From positions 12,468,169 to 12,532,168 of the forward strand of contig NC_133288.1 in assembly GCF_005239225.2 (NCBI RefSeq): DNA of 64,000 nucleotides, in the 5' to 3' direction. This DNA comes from Populus alba (taxonomy: Eukaryota; Streptophyta; Magnoliopsida; Malpighiales; Salicaceae). Both the position numbers and the translations under genes were made by a program. Under the pieces are notes generated by a model that worked only from the letters and a program-made list of their open reading frames with translations, had not been told where the DNA came from and did no database searches. Each line of letters opens with the position of its first letter. The first letter of the stretch is position 1. Below, in pieces: positions 25,170-35,928 of the stretch.

Positions 25170-27678
25170 ATGAAAATTCTCTAAAAATTCTTTGATTATT
25201 GCTAAAGAAAACATGTCACTTGAGGTGAATGTCAAGGTAATTATAGGGAGGTGAATGCAATTGATGTTGTCTCTATTAATTTATAGAATAAGTGGCTTGA
25301 ACACTTGAGTAAGAGAGGCATTAGCATCCTTACTAAAAAGTACTACCTTCCTTTAAAATGTACAAACTTGAACTCTTTCACTTATTTTTTAGCTAGTAAA
25401 CAACATAAAATTGCATTTCAAAGATTACCTTTATATAGAAGACTACATGTTCTCAATTTGGTTCATACTAATGTGTACTCCATTATTGATAAGTCTCTAA
25501 AAGGTACTTTGTACTTTGTTAGTTTTATTAATGATTATTCTAGGAAACTTTGGGTTATTTTATTAAAATCAAAAGATCAAGTGTTTGATATCTTTAAGGA
25601 TTTTTATATTATAATTAAAAGGAAAATCGGTAAAAAGCCGAAATGTGTTCAAGCTAATAATGGTGGTGAATACAAAGGTCTTTTTTTTTTTCAGAATTAC
25701 TACATGGAACATGATATTCAAACTGGAGAAAACAATTCTAAATACTCCACAATAAAATAGAATGGTTGAGAGAATGAATATAATCATTGTTAAAAGAATT
25801 AGATGTACGCTTTCTCATGTAAAGTTGCCTTTTTGGTTTAAGGCAATGAAGATTATAGTTGCCATCATTAACTTTTCTCTATCAATTTGTCTTAACTATG
25901 ATGTTCTTGAGAGGGTATGGAAAGAAAAAAAAAATATTTCTTATACATACATAAGAATGTTTGGTTACAAAACATTTTTATATGTTTATAGGGATTAAAG
26001 GTCTAAACTTGACAATAAAATTAAACAATGTTTTTTTTATTAAATTCTAAAGATGATGAATTCAACTATAGGTTATGGGATCTAAAAGAGAAGAAAATTA
26101 TTAGAAATATAGATGTTATATTCTTTGAAGATCAAACCATTAAAGACTTTAAACAGAAGAAGAAAATAGAGTCTGTTAATTTTATTCATGTTAATTCAGA
26201 TGCAAGACCTACTCCATAATTACCTTTGATGTCTTTTAATCATATGGGAGATTTACAAAGTGATAATAATGATGGTTTGCCTTTTAATCCGTCAATTGAT
26301 GATTCTAAGCTAGTTAATGAAGATGATGATGTTATTATTTCTAAACATGTTATTCAAGAAACTCTAAATAGGCCACAGTTAAGAAGGCCTACTAGACCTC
26401 ATTAAGCTTTCACTAGATCTTCTCATGAGTATGTGTTGGTTATTTATAGGAGAAAGCCATAATGCTTTAAAAAAACTATGTCACATGAGAAGAAAAATAA
26501 ATTGTTAAAAGCCATGAAAGAAAAAATGAGATCCTTGCATGAGAATTACACTTTTGAGTTAGTAAAGTTTTCTATAGGGAAGCTGCACTCAAGAAAAAAT
26601 ATGCTCATGTTGAAAATTGTTCATAACCAAAATGCAAGGCAAGATTGGTTGTGAATAGTTTTGGATAGATAAAGAATATTGATTGTAAAAAAATATTAAT
26701 TTGATCAATATATCTTCAATTTGATTTGTGTTCGGTTTAGTTGTTGTTTCGAATCTTGAAGTTGAATAACTTGATATGAAAATTGTTTTCCTCCATGGCA
26801 ACTTAGATGACGATATCTACATGAAATAACTTAAAGAGTTTAAAGTGAAAGGAAGCAAGTTAGTTTGCAAGCTATAAAAGGATGAAGCTAGTTTGTAAGT
26901 TAAAAAAGAGCTTATATGAGTTGAAGCAAGCTTCAAGATAGTGGTACAAAAAGTTTGATTCTTTCATGGTGGATTTCAGTTATGGTAGGGCCATATCTGA
27001 TCATTATGTGTTTATAAAAAGATTTTATGATAGTAACTTTATTATTCTCTTTCAATAAATGAATGATATGTTGATTATTGGCTATGATGCTAAAAAAAAT
27101 CTAAAGTTTAAAAGAAGAGTTAAGCAAGTCTTTTACAATGAAAGACTTAGGACCAAAAAAACATATTCTTGGCATGAAGACTACTCATGATAGGAAGAAT
27201 GAGGAACTTAGGCTATCTTAATAGAGATTTGTTCAAAAGGTATTTGAGATATTCAACATGAATAGGTCCAAACCTATTTGTTCTCTATTTGCAAACTACT
27301 TTAAGATAAGTTTAAACAATATTTTTCAAGTGATGAAGAAAATAATAAGATGAAAAAGGTACCTTATGCATTCATAATTGGTAGATTGATGTATATCATG
27401 GTTTGCACAAGGTCAGATATAACTTATGTTGTTGGTATGGTTAGTCGGTTCCTTTCTAATCTTAGGCTCCGTTTGTTTGCAGGAAAGTGGTTTCCTTTTG
27501 GAAAATGAATTTCGAGGAAAGTGAATTCCTGGAAAGTGAATTCCGGGAAAGTATTTTCCGATGTTTGGTAGTGTTATGGAAAATGAACTGGAAAATAATT
27601 TATTAATGAATTAAAATTTTTTTCAAGTTTATCTAATATATATAAAATATTTAATATAAAATATTTATCACTTACAAT

Positions 27679-28200
27679 TGTCATAACCCAATTTTTGACC
27701 TTTTTTATTTTTATTATTAAAAAAAAAAGATGATGAAAAATAAAAATAAAATAAATGAAGGATGAATTAAAATTTGGGTTAAGGGCAATATGATTGGAAG
27801 TTTAAAGATTTAATTAAGCTCTTGACTAGTTTAATTAATTAAATCAAGGGTTTAATTGGAGAATTGATTTAATTAAAATTTAGATTATTTTAATTAATAA
27901 AATCAAGAATTTAATTGAAGAATTAATGAGTTTGAGGACTTAATTAAACTTTGATTTAATCAAAAACCCAGGACTTAAATAAAATAAACCGAGAGAACCG
28001 ACTTCGTCTTCAAGCAGCAGACCACAAGTAATCTTCCCTTTGCATTTTAATTAACTGCTACAGTAGCAAGTGAATTATAATTCGTCTTCAAGCAGCAGAC
28101 CATAGGTAATCTCCCCTTTGCATTTTAATTCACTGCTACAGTAGCAAGTGAATTATATCACTTGCTACTGTAGCAAGTGAATTAATTAATTGGGCAGGCG
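27679..28200 (+). repeat. LTR-like fragment (family A type) carried inside the MITE
   Basis: It begins TGTCATAACCCAATTTTTGA, the same start as the LTR at 39731, and continues with 'AATTAAG...TTAATTGA' text typical of that family. It ends in leader-like CAAGCAGCAGACCA sequence beside possible donor sites, with hairpins after. A unit of about 77 bp (TCGTCTTCAAGCAGCAGACC...) is present twice at about 28003-28160. Outer end and target duplication are not defined. Confidence 0.55.
28158..28180. repeat. Perfect 23-bp palindrome
   Basis: Arms TCACTTGCTAC and GTAGCAAGTGA flank a single T. The same arm sequence also occurs in direct orientation in the two preceding tandem units, so several alternative hairpins can form. 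Confidence 0.9.
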
Positions 28201-28219
28201 TGCGCTACGCAAGCCAAAA

Positions 28220-28260
28220 GGAAAGTGTTTTCCTTTCTTTAAGAAAGGAAAACACTTTCC
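28220..28260. repeat. Perfect 41-bp palindrome of the MITE
   Basis: Left arm 28220-28239 (GGAAAGTGTTTTCCTTTCTT) and right arm 28241-28260 are exact complements around one T. A shortened version with a 13-bp loop is present at 8179-8219. Confidence 0.95.
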
Positions 28261-28953
28261 TTTGAAACGTTATTAATTTTAGGTTGATTGGAATTCATTT
28301 TCCTTTGACCATTTTTCTTTCTTGTTGCCAAACATAGGAAAAGCAGGAAAGTGAATTCCAGGAATTCACTTTCCTGCAATCAAACACGGCCTTAATAAAG
28401 AATGCTGATTAACAATGAAATAGATACTTAAGTATCTCAAAGGTACTTCTAGTTTTAGTGTATGCTTTGAAAATGATAAACCTATGTTGGATGGATAAAT
28501 AAATGCATAAATGGTTGATGAAGTTGATTATAGAAAGTTCACATCTGGGTACTTAATGAACTTTACAGAAAGAGCAATTCATGGAAATCAAGATTGTGAA
28601 AGTGTGTTGCATTATCCTCTATAAAATCTAAATGCATATCTCTTACTGAATAGGGAAAATAATTGTTATGGATGGAGAAGTTCTTGCATGAACTTGGCCC
28701 ATTGCAATAATATGTTGCACTGAAGCATTTAGAGTGCAATCCATCTTAGTAGGCATCCAACTTTTCATTGTCGATCAAAGCACATTAAAGTTAAATACAA
28801 ATGAATTTGTGATGCTATAGAGATAAAGTCTTTTGTTGCTGAGAAAATACATATTGATGATAATGTATTAGATATGATGACCATACCTTAACAAGAGAAA
28901 AGTTTAAATTTTATAAAAGGAAAATGGGCTTGGTAGAGCCATAGTGGGAGAAT

Positions 28954-29658
28954 TGTTAGGTTTTGTCCTTTTTTTTTCCATAACCCATATAAACTAAGAG
29001 AAAAAAGGAAAAGGCTTAAAGTCTTTTAGGTCATGTAGATAACTAGGTATAAAAAGCTAATTTTATTTTATTTTAAAAGTGGTGGTTGACATACAAAGAG
29101 AAAATAAGAGAAGATGGTGGTTGACATACAAAGAGAAAATAAAAGAAGATGGTAGTTTGAATAGTCTTTGTATAATATTTGATAGGCATTTGATTCACTA
29201 TTGGATTGAGCTGAGGGTTTGATAGCACATTTTAAACATATAACGCATTATTTTGTATGGTTAGATAGAAGATTGGAGGTGTCTAATTTAGTTTGTTCTT
29301 TATAAAAATGTGACCGTTAGTTTTGTGAGATTCTTTTCAACTATTTCTCTTTAAAGTTGATGTATTTCAAGAATATGTTGTTCTTAATGATTTATGTTAT
29401 GACATTTAGTTTTAACTAAGAAAGAACAATTATGTATTCATTATTATTATTATTGATAGTAAGAGTTTTTAGGAGAACTATAATCTCATGGTTTTTCCCT
29501 ACATTGTGGTTTTTTCACGTAAAAATTTTGGTGTTAATTTTTTATGATTACTTGTTCAATTTGTTGATTGGTTTATCTTATTTTTAATTGCTCAAAGAGA
29601 TAGAATAATTAAGACTCATGGATTGTGAATTTTGTTATATTGGTGTCTTTTCCCAACA
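28954..29658 (+). mobile_element. 3' LTR of the copia element (705 bp)
   Basis: It follows the end of the copia RNase H region and a purine-rich tract (AGTGGGAGAAT). It begins TGTTAGGTTTTGTCC and ends TTTTCCCAACA at 29658, giving matching TGTTAG...CAACA termini. It contains a 36-bp tandem repeat (GTGGTTGACATACAAAGAG, about 29080-29150). No second copy of this LTR was found upstream of the pol remnant. Ends are assigned from termini and position only. Confidence 0.7.
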
Positions 29659-30939
29659 TATAATACTAAGATTGTGTTTGTTATAGAATAAAAACAATTA
29701 GAGATAAAATGTGAAAATAAAATTTAAAGACGAGACATAAGAGCATTAAAAAATCAAGGGAAAAAAAAGAACCTCTTTTAGTTTGATCATTTTTTTTCAC
29801 TTTCCCATTCTACTTTGAAAAATTACATGTTACATCATGGTGTTTACATATTAAATAACTGTATACATTCTCAACCTCGCATGTAAGAAAAAGTTAAAAA
29901 AATATTTGATTACTTACATATTTATTATTATATTCATTTTAATGACTAAGGAGTCATTGTATTAAATATTACAATTTTGCCACCAAATTAAAAACAATAT
30001 CCATTACCCCCTTTTATTATAATTGTACTTTTCATTTTCTTTTCCATTAACATATTCACCACGGGATCTCAACTAGTAGTAGCCTACATCACCCAGTCTT
30101 TCCCCTTCTTCAACCACCAAACACCTGCCATTATTTTAACCTAAAACCACAATAACCCACTACAATCACAACCTCTCTCTTCATCGAAAAAAACCACAAA
30201 TTATGCCAAACTCTACCAATTGAAAAAACCTAAAAATCCAGCTTGAAACAGCACACAATAACCCAGAAATCACCAAAAATTTCAGTCTCTTTTAAATTCA
30301 AAATTGACCTAGAAATCACAGCCCTCTTCCTCTCTAAACAAAGTATAAATCAACCCAAAAAAACAACCTATAATCTTTGCCATCAACATGTCTCGAGGTA
30401 GACACCTAATGAATATTGCAAACAACCTATCCTCCCTTATCTCATCCTTTAATTCTTCAACATCATCAGTTTTACCTTAGAAATTAAAATGCATTCCTTT
30501 TTGTATCAAATCGACCTAGAAAGAGTATAGCAGTAGAGAGAGAAGGTTGCATAGTAGAGAAGGTATTTAACATGGTTGATTAGTTGAGAGAGTGATTAGA
30601 ACAACTATGAAGAGGAATTTTGAAGATGATTTTTTTCCCTAATAATGCAAGGATATTAAGTAGATAATTTTAGAACTTTTTATAGTTCTACAAATATCTT
30701 TAATGGGTAGCAAAAAAGTTTTCAAGTTTGGCAATGATTCCTTTAATGTTCTAAAATCCTTTTCCTATATGGATTTCTTATTTATCCTAACTAAATAAAT
30801 AAATAAATAAAAGGTTAATGGTATTTAATGGCACAATATTTTGGGAGTTTCTATATTCTACAAAGAAACTAAAGGGTTAAAGCTATTACAATGTTTTCTA
30901 TGCTTATTTAGGAGAGTTAAAAGTTGATTTTGGACTAAT
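29659..30939. other. Intergenic DNA, possibly retroelement leader at 30030-30480
   Basis: The 30030-30480 part is C- and A-rich on the plus strand (ACCACCAAACACCTGCC, ACCACAATAACCCAC), like an untranslated leader, but no promoter or domain could be tied to it. A (AAAT)n tract lies at about 30790-30812. Confidence 0.4.
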
Positions 30940-31420
30940 TTGTTTTATATGTTTTACGCTAATAAACATAATTATTTATCTGACCATTGAATTGAGCTGA
31001 ACTTTTACAATAAACTTTCAAAGGTCTTGTTTTATATTAGGTTAAAATCTCAAATCAATCAAATATCAGGAAGGCGTTGTGATAAGATTTAGAAGCTATT
31101 GTGCAATAATTGGTTGATTAAGGATTCTTTTTTCCATTTTATTTAAAAATATTTTATTATTTTTTTCAGACTTGTTTAAGGCATTTCTACCTAGTATAAA
31201 TAGGTTTATTTAGCTTGTACTTAGGTGTTTGCTTCTGAGCCATTTTGTTTTTAATAAACTTGTGTTTTGCATGATGCGACACTTTTTTCTTTATTTGGAC
31301 AAAGAACAATCAAACTTATCAAAGTATAAACAACTTTGTGGTGTTCTTCCTTATACTTTTCATTCATGATTTGTTAATCATTGGGTGGGGATTCATTTCA
31401 ATAGTGTTGGTGCTTTGATA
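30940..31420 (+). repeat. LTR-like element, family C copy 3 (plus orientation)
   Basis: It has GACCATTGAATTGAGCTGAA, AAAGGTCTTGTTTTATATTA, ACTTGTTTAAGGCATTTCTA, TATAAATA at 31195-31202, ATTTAGCTTGTACTTAG, and AATAAA at 31253-31258. The order and spacing of TATA box and polyadenylation signal fit the U3-R-U5 part of an LTR. It matches the reversed copies at 15300-16470 and 18430-18960. No element interior was recognised next to it. Confidence 0.6.
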
Positions 31421-33359
31421 AGATAATCTTGATGTCAGACTTTTTATGAAACTTGATTTTTGGCTTTTCATTATTATGCCAATCTTGCATGTCAATTACA
31501 TGACCACGTGATAATGAGATTCACTTAAAAAAGATTTGGCAACTTTGAATGTTGGATTTTCTAATGGAGCGAGGTCGAGAGTGAATAAAGTGTAAATATA
31601 TACAAGGGCAATTTTGTTTTTTGTTTTTTTTTTATCTTTTTAAAAAAAGTTATTTGACTTGGGATATAAAGTGTAATTTCTCAAAGTACAATAGGAAAGT
31701 GAAAACACAATCAATTTATAGGATGTTTTTTGTAATTATTCCAAAAATCAATATATGAAGTGTTAAGAATTTTTATACAATAAAATAGAATATGGTTAAA
31801 TTCAAAAAGGAAGAAGAAACCTAACATTTCACAAGAAAATAAAAAACAACTTTTCCATCTACCTTTTAAAAATTATCTAAAAAAAATGAAAAAGAATTCA
31901 AAAAATGAGATGGATGCCATTACTATCGAAGTACGAGAAAAAAATGGATGCATAATTGTTTGGTAAACATAGGTTGTTTATAACTTTTCTTTTCTTTTCA
32001 TTATTCTCATTATTTTTTATTTTTAAATTCCAAGAAAAGAGAGTTGCTTAATTCCCTTTAAAGTTATTTTGTATTTGATAAAGGAAACATTAAAGTTGCA
32101 CTTGTCAGATTAACAAGCATTTACCTCATTAATTTTAGTTAGTTATAAAAGACTAGAGAGATAAGAAATGAGATAATCGAGAGCAAAGCTATGGTGAGGG
32201 CCTTTTTATTCTTTAATTTAGTTTTTTTAATTTCAAGTTGTATAAAACTTCATAAATGGCCTCTTTATTCTTTAATTTAGTTTACTTAATATCAAGTTGC
32301 ATAAAACTTCACAAATCATTAATTTCTTTTAAAACTAAAGGTTAGAATTAGATGGTATAAGATGTTAGGTTTGAGTTACTAAAACATCTATAAAATAAAT
32401 TTTTAATGTGCTTAAAAGATTATATTTAAGCATCATTAGAAAGAGTTTTAACTTTACGATGTGTGCATGTAAAACTTAAAAGAAAAGGGAGGTTTGTTGC
32501 GAATAAGATTTTGTAGAAGATGGTTATTGATTAGAACAAGATTATTTATCTTGGAATTCAAGGTTGTTTATATAACTTTGCATTCGAGTAACACAAATGG
32601 ATAATAATTGATATGCTTATAAATTATAATTTTGGACTATTAAAAGACAGGAAAAAAAAGTGACAAAGATTCTTTATAAAAGATGCCTTCATTTTAAGTC
32701 CTGTAATGTGTATATTGTTAATGATGATAAAATAATTAATCTCTAAAGAACAAATGACTAGAAGATGTGTCATCATTTAATGTGTATGTTTTGCCTCCAT
32801 AATTGATAGCAAGTATACCAAAGTTAACCTAAGAAGTAATGTATTTAGGGGTAGCAATTGGCTTCAGGGCTTGCCTGACCGGTCCAGGGTTAGGCCTGCA
32901 TGAGATCTAAATGTGTTTCTTGTCTAGGGGTGTTGTCTTATTAAGGATTATCGACACCCCAAGTCTAACTTAATGGTAGTTTTTGTGGAGTACTTGAGTT
33001 TTCAAGGCTTTAAAGGCTTAAATTAACTATTTTAGTTCCAATGAAGCATTAGGCTATATGATAAGCCTGGACCTGAACGAATGTGAGCTAATTTAAGCAT
33101 TAGGTGAGTTTCATGACCCATCATGACTTTAGGTTTTTGTTTTTTTTAGGTCTTATACTTACAAAGTCTTATCTATATATTTTATAACTTCTCTCCTTAA
33201 ATGGTGTGACAAAATTCATCATAAGACTATAAGTTTGAATGTGAGATAATACCTCTTGAGAGACTAGTCATATAACAGATTTGGTGTGTGTTTGGTAATG
33301 CAATGCATGATACTTTTCAAAAGTGTTTTTCAATTAAAAATATATTAAAATGATATTTT

Positions 33360-33401
<42 letters not shown>

Positions 33402-34449
33402 ACCATAAAAAAAAACACATAAAAATAATTAATTTAATGTTTTTTCATGTAAAAAACAATTTGGAAAATACTTTTTAAAAAAAATTGAACCACATAAACA
33501 AACACTTTTGATGTAGCCCAGCTTGATATAACAAGTGATTTTAAGCAGTCGGGTGTAGATCTGTCACAACTAGACAATAATCTATTACAGATAGTTTATG
33601 TAAATGGTTTAATAGATGCATTTATGAACCAGTGAGATAGGTCTAGACATAATAAGAGGTATGATTGCTCCAGACCAAAATAATGACCTAACAAAACTAT
33701 AATTTTTTATTTAATCGTTAGATTAAACTTAAATTTTTACAAGATTTTTCAGAGGTTTTTTTCCTTATAATAGAACTTATAATGCTATGTTGACGTTGAA
33801 TCTTCAAATATCAAAATCTCGCCCTGAACCCTAGCTTGAGCTAATTTTGTCACTTTTTTAATTTTATTCAGATTTCATATATTGTTTTGGATTTTATAAT
33901 TATGTTTTTATTTTTTATTTTCTAGTTGAGGTAGGATTTCTAATCTAATTAAAGTTTTGTGAATCTTAAAAAGACATACTTAATTAATACTATTTTTAAA
34001 AATAATAAAATTATGAATTTACTGTAAATCTCCTATTTCTTATCAAATTTTTATATTTTATATTTGGTTGTTGTTTTTAGTCTTAGCTGCATGCATTTCC
34101 TTAAACCAGCATAAAAATTATGTTCTTTTGACTTCTAAGACTCTTGAATAGAGGACTATGATGGTATTAATTTCATATGTTTTAAAATGAAGGCCATAAC
34201 TCACTTATAAACTCCATGTACCAGAGGCTTTTATTTTTTAAGACAAAATCCACTGTATTAAATTTGAATCATCATGGTCGTTTACTTTTATTTCCATCCA
34301 TAAAGTTTGTGCATGTATGCATCACTCGAAAATATCGAAGAGATGAAGTTGTTTTGCTTTTAAAGTGAAAGAAAGTCGTTTTAATTATGAGTTGTTTTTA
34401 TTTGGGTGCTTAGCTTAGGTAGGTTTCAAGACATAGGAGTAGTGAAAAG
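31421..34449. other. AT-rich intergenic DNA upstream of the NPH3-like gene
   Basis: No coding region was recognised. A direct repeat of about 55 bp (CTTTATTCTTTAATTTAGTTT...AAAACTTCA) occurs near 32205 and 32263. A family D MITE lies at 33280-33510 and is annotated separately. Confidence 0.5.
33280..33510 (+). mobile_element. AT-rich MITE, family D, containing a (TA)n tract
   Basis: It starts GTGTGTTTGGTAATGCAATG, runs through CAAAAGTGTTTTTCAATTAA, and ends ACCACATAAACAAACACTTT. The ends form a loose inverted repeat (GTGTTTG / CAAACAC). A (TA)n tract at about 33365-33397 has expanded in the centre. Confidence 0.7.
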
Positions 34450-35928
34450 ATACATGAAAAGAAAGATGGTGGGGGCGGTGGTGCTTATTCAAAGCGAGTA
34501 AGAGAGAGGGAACATTCTGGGATTTGGCTTTTTATGTGAGTGTGTGGGCAAAGCACGCAGAGGTTGCTGTCAAACATGAGGAACAGCTCATCTTTTTTAT
34601 CGAAGGTTTTTTGGGTTTTGTTGGGTGCATTTTGTGAAATGTGGGGTTTCTTCCTTTCCTTTTCTTTTCTTTCAGTCTCTCTCATGCACTGAATGTTTTG
34701 TGTTTAATCACTTGTTTTTACCAAGCTTATATTTGATTCTTGTTTTTGGTCCTCGACCACAAGCTAATAAATAAGAAACACGGAAGGTGCATATATGCTT
34801 GTGACAGTTTTTTATTGGGAGATTGATCTCTAGAGAGACATTTCCCAATATGTAAAAGTGTCGAAAATATGACGTGCTCTCATGCTTTGATTCTGATTTT
34901 TCGTGTTGATGATCTTGTCAATCAAGTATTGCTGTTTGTTATTTTTTATATTAAGTTCTTACAAATTTCGTTCTTTGTTTGCTTCTTCCTTTTAACGTTT
35001 TCCTGTTTGTTTATCCTTTTATGAGCATTAATTGAAGCTGGTTTCCATCAAAATTCTAATGTAATTGAAACAGTTTTTGTTTATATTTAAATTATGAGAT
35101 ACCATTCCTTATGTTGGGAAGTTTTCAAATTCTTGAAGCTGAATTTATGACTTCTTGTGGTAATTCATGAGGTTTGATTGGTATTTATTTATTTTGGTGT
35201 TAAATTATGAACACAGATTCTGTGTCACTTTCTTGACTTGATTCTGAAAACTCTTACATATTCACCTCCACTTTGAAACAACTTTGTTGGTAGTGATGCT
35301 CTCTCTCTTGTATAATCCAATTCCCCTCAAAATTGATGCTTTTTGTCCACTGTTTTGGTGGCTCCCTGAGCTAATACCAAGATATGCTGTCTTCTCGTTG
35401 CAGGTGTTGTGTAGCTTAAATTGAAAGGTGACGGTAGGGGATTCAGATTTGTAGAAGAATGTGGATTTTTGGGTTCGGGTCCCGAAATTGAAAGGTGTCT
35501 CTTTTTCTAGTGTTTCTAGAGAGAGAGAGAGAGAGAGATGATAAATTAATGAAATAAGACTTAGGACGGTGGTGTCAGTTTTGAGCGAGTGGGAGTGTCT
35601 CTTCTTTTATTTATCATGTTTGAGAGAGTTTAGAGGCCATGTCTCCTTGATTAACCTTCTCTGTCCGGTGTCCTTGGACTCTGTTACCATTTTCGTTAGC
35701 AACCATTTCACTTTGTTACAAATCCACACTATCCCCATTTACTCTCTTTCCCTCCTCGACCTCGTTCTGTGGGCAAGATCCGTTCATACTACGAAGCTCG
35801 TCAAAACATTTTTTTTTTTTTTCTTAGTCTTCCTGGCGATTTTAGCTCGCAAAGTTTTGGATTTCGTGGAGTTTGGGAATTTGAATTTTTGAAGGTGAAG
35901 CTGAGGGACTTATCTTTATTAGGCAAAT
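34450..35928 (+). promoter_or_regulatory. Promoter and 5' leader region of the NPH3-like gene
   Basis: Composition shifts from AT-rich to moderately GC-rich after about 34450. A plausible splice acceptor (TTCTCGTTGCAG at 35392-35403) suggests a leader intron, unproven. A (GA)n tract lies at 35519-35537. It is followed directly by two minimal upstream ORFs (35538-35549, three codons plus stop, and 35549-35557, two codons plus stop), then a third at 35639-35650. No further ATG appears before the main start at 35929. Transcription start was not located. Confidence 0.5.

Larger units (their letters stand above)
27465..28391. mobile_element. 927-bp Harbinger-type MITE inserted in the copia element
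   Basis: It is bounded by TTA at 27462-27464 and TTA at 28392-28394, the 3-bp target duplication typical of PIF/Harbinger. The left end GGCTCCGTTTGTTTGCAGGAAAGTG and the inverted right end GGCCGTGTTTGATTGCAGGAAAGTG form about 25-bp imperfect terminal repeats. Removing it rejoins the copia reverse transcriptase/RNase H region. It has no transposase of its own. Inside are GGAAAGTGAATTCC subterminal repeats, an LTR-like fragment from 27679, a tandem repeat at 28003-28160 and perfect palindromes. Confidence 0.9.
25170..28953 (+). pseudogene. Decayed Ty1/copia pol (integrase, reverse transcriptase, RNase H), split by a MITE
   Basis: The order is GAG-pre-integrase (HLSKRGISIL) at about 25290, integrase at 25440-25900 (FVSFINDYSRKLW, NNGGEYKG, VERMN), and the integrase C-terminal region to about 26220. 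Reverse transcriptase follows at about 26600-27300 (LHGNLDDDIYMK, SLYELKQA-like, MNDMLIIG, FTMKDLG), then GRLMYIMVCTRSDITYVVGMV at about 27390-27450. After the MITE at 27465-28391, RNase H resumes (ILKYLKGTSSF, TSGYLMNF, SAIHLS, RSKHIKVKY). This integrase-before-RT order is diagnostic of Ty1/copia. The frame has many stops and shifts, for example a stop before NG-VERMN with a frameshift. Gag, protease and the 5' LTR were not found, so the element is 5'-truncated. Three catalytic Asp positions read Asn (25470, 25656, 27062). Confidence 0.93.

Noticed and set aside
35461..35500. GGGTTCGGGTCCCGA resembling a tRNA T-arm
   Set aside because: No A box, acceptor stem or anticodon arm at the right distance. 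It lies in the leader region of the NPH3-like gene.
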